DNA of 64,000 bases, taken from positions 376,779-440,778 of the forward strand of contig CAJHNH020007701.1 in the NCBI GenBank assembly GCA_905116865.2, in the 5' to 3' direction. This document shows positions 63,947 through 64,000 of this stretch, one piece after another (the first letter of the stretch is position 1; every line of letters starts with the position of its first letter). The position numbers were made by a program, and so were the translations under genes. The notes under the pieces are model-generated. The model was given only the letters and a program-made list of their open reading frames with translations. It made no database searches and was not told the origin of the DNA. The DNA comes from Candidula unifasciata (Eukaryota > Mollusca > Gastropoda > Stylommatophora > Geomitridae).

Positions 63947-64000
63947 TGATGTTATTACTATCTACGTCACTGAACTTTAGGCATGCCCTTGCGTGCCCAG

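Overview
This window is eukaryotic, animal, gene-poor and repeat-dominated DNA. There are no operons or bacterial-style genes. I see tRNA-derived SINEs, decayed LINE ends, hAT-type DNA transposons with 8-bp target duplications, very long microsatellites, poly(G) runs, minisatellites and one assembly gap (15175-15191). The single recognisable cellular protein is an intron-less ribosomal protein eS25 (RPS25) copy. Its sequence, together with jockey-like LINE RNase H and reverse transcriptase fragments, suggests a lophotrochozoan, most plausibly a mollusc. That assignment is inference; no species is claimed.

Family labels used here are mine. SINE-A: box A TGGCTAAGTCG, box B GGTTCGATCCC, ~225 bp, 3' end CGCAACTAACC. 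SINE-B: head GGCTCTCTAGCGCAGTTG. SINE-C: body with GGTCGACCCAGCC, found with two different tRNA-like heads. SINE-D: head GTGTGGGTTCCGGGGCCCC, (GAA)n tail. SINE-H: shares the SINE-D head but has another body. SINE-E: Leu/Ser-tRNA-like head CTGAGTGGTCTCGAG. SINE-F: CCACGGGTGATCCTCATCC. SINE-G: ACTAGCCATGCGGC. LINE tails are 3' ends of ORF2 ending in two stop codons and a short GATGAT run.

Layout. 0-5.6 kb: SINE-A/B/C copies, a (GA)n array and a LINE tail. 5.9-8.2 kb: a 2.28-kb hAT transposon with a perfect 8-bp duplication and a broken transposase. 9-12.5 kb: SINE copies and a hammerhead-ribozyme-like core. 12.6-13.6 kb: a 1-kb (TTC)n array. 15.2-15.8 kb: (TTTC)n beside the gap. 16.2-18 kb: two short hAT MITEs, one SPIN-like, and RPS25 on the minus strand. 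20.9-21.9 kb: a 50-bp satellite. 22.0-23.1 kb: a second hAT. 25-45 kb: a mosaic of SINEs and LINE tails with compound trinucleotide arrays and a 33-bp minisatellite. 45.8-48.1 kb: the best candidate for host gene content. It holds a coding-like segment, a hAT with a BED-finger remnant, a possible minus-strand first exon and a 58-bp minisatellite just upstream of it. 49.7-50.8 kb: a LINE with a nested SINE. 51.2 kb: a 27-bp minisatellite. 55.3 kb: an inverted-repeat element. 55.9-56.5 kb: a tandem array grown from a SINE-D tail. 57-64 kb: a LINE 5' module, SINEs, a further hAT and a terminal MITE.

The elements interact mainly by nesting and module exchange. SINE heads are swapped between bodies, a SINE sits inside a LINE, SINE tails seed (GAA)n and minisatellite arrays, and several insertions keep datable target-site duplications.
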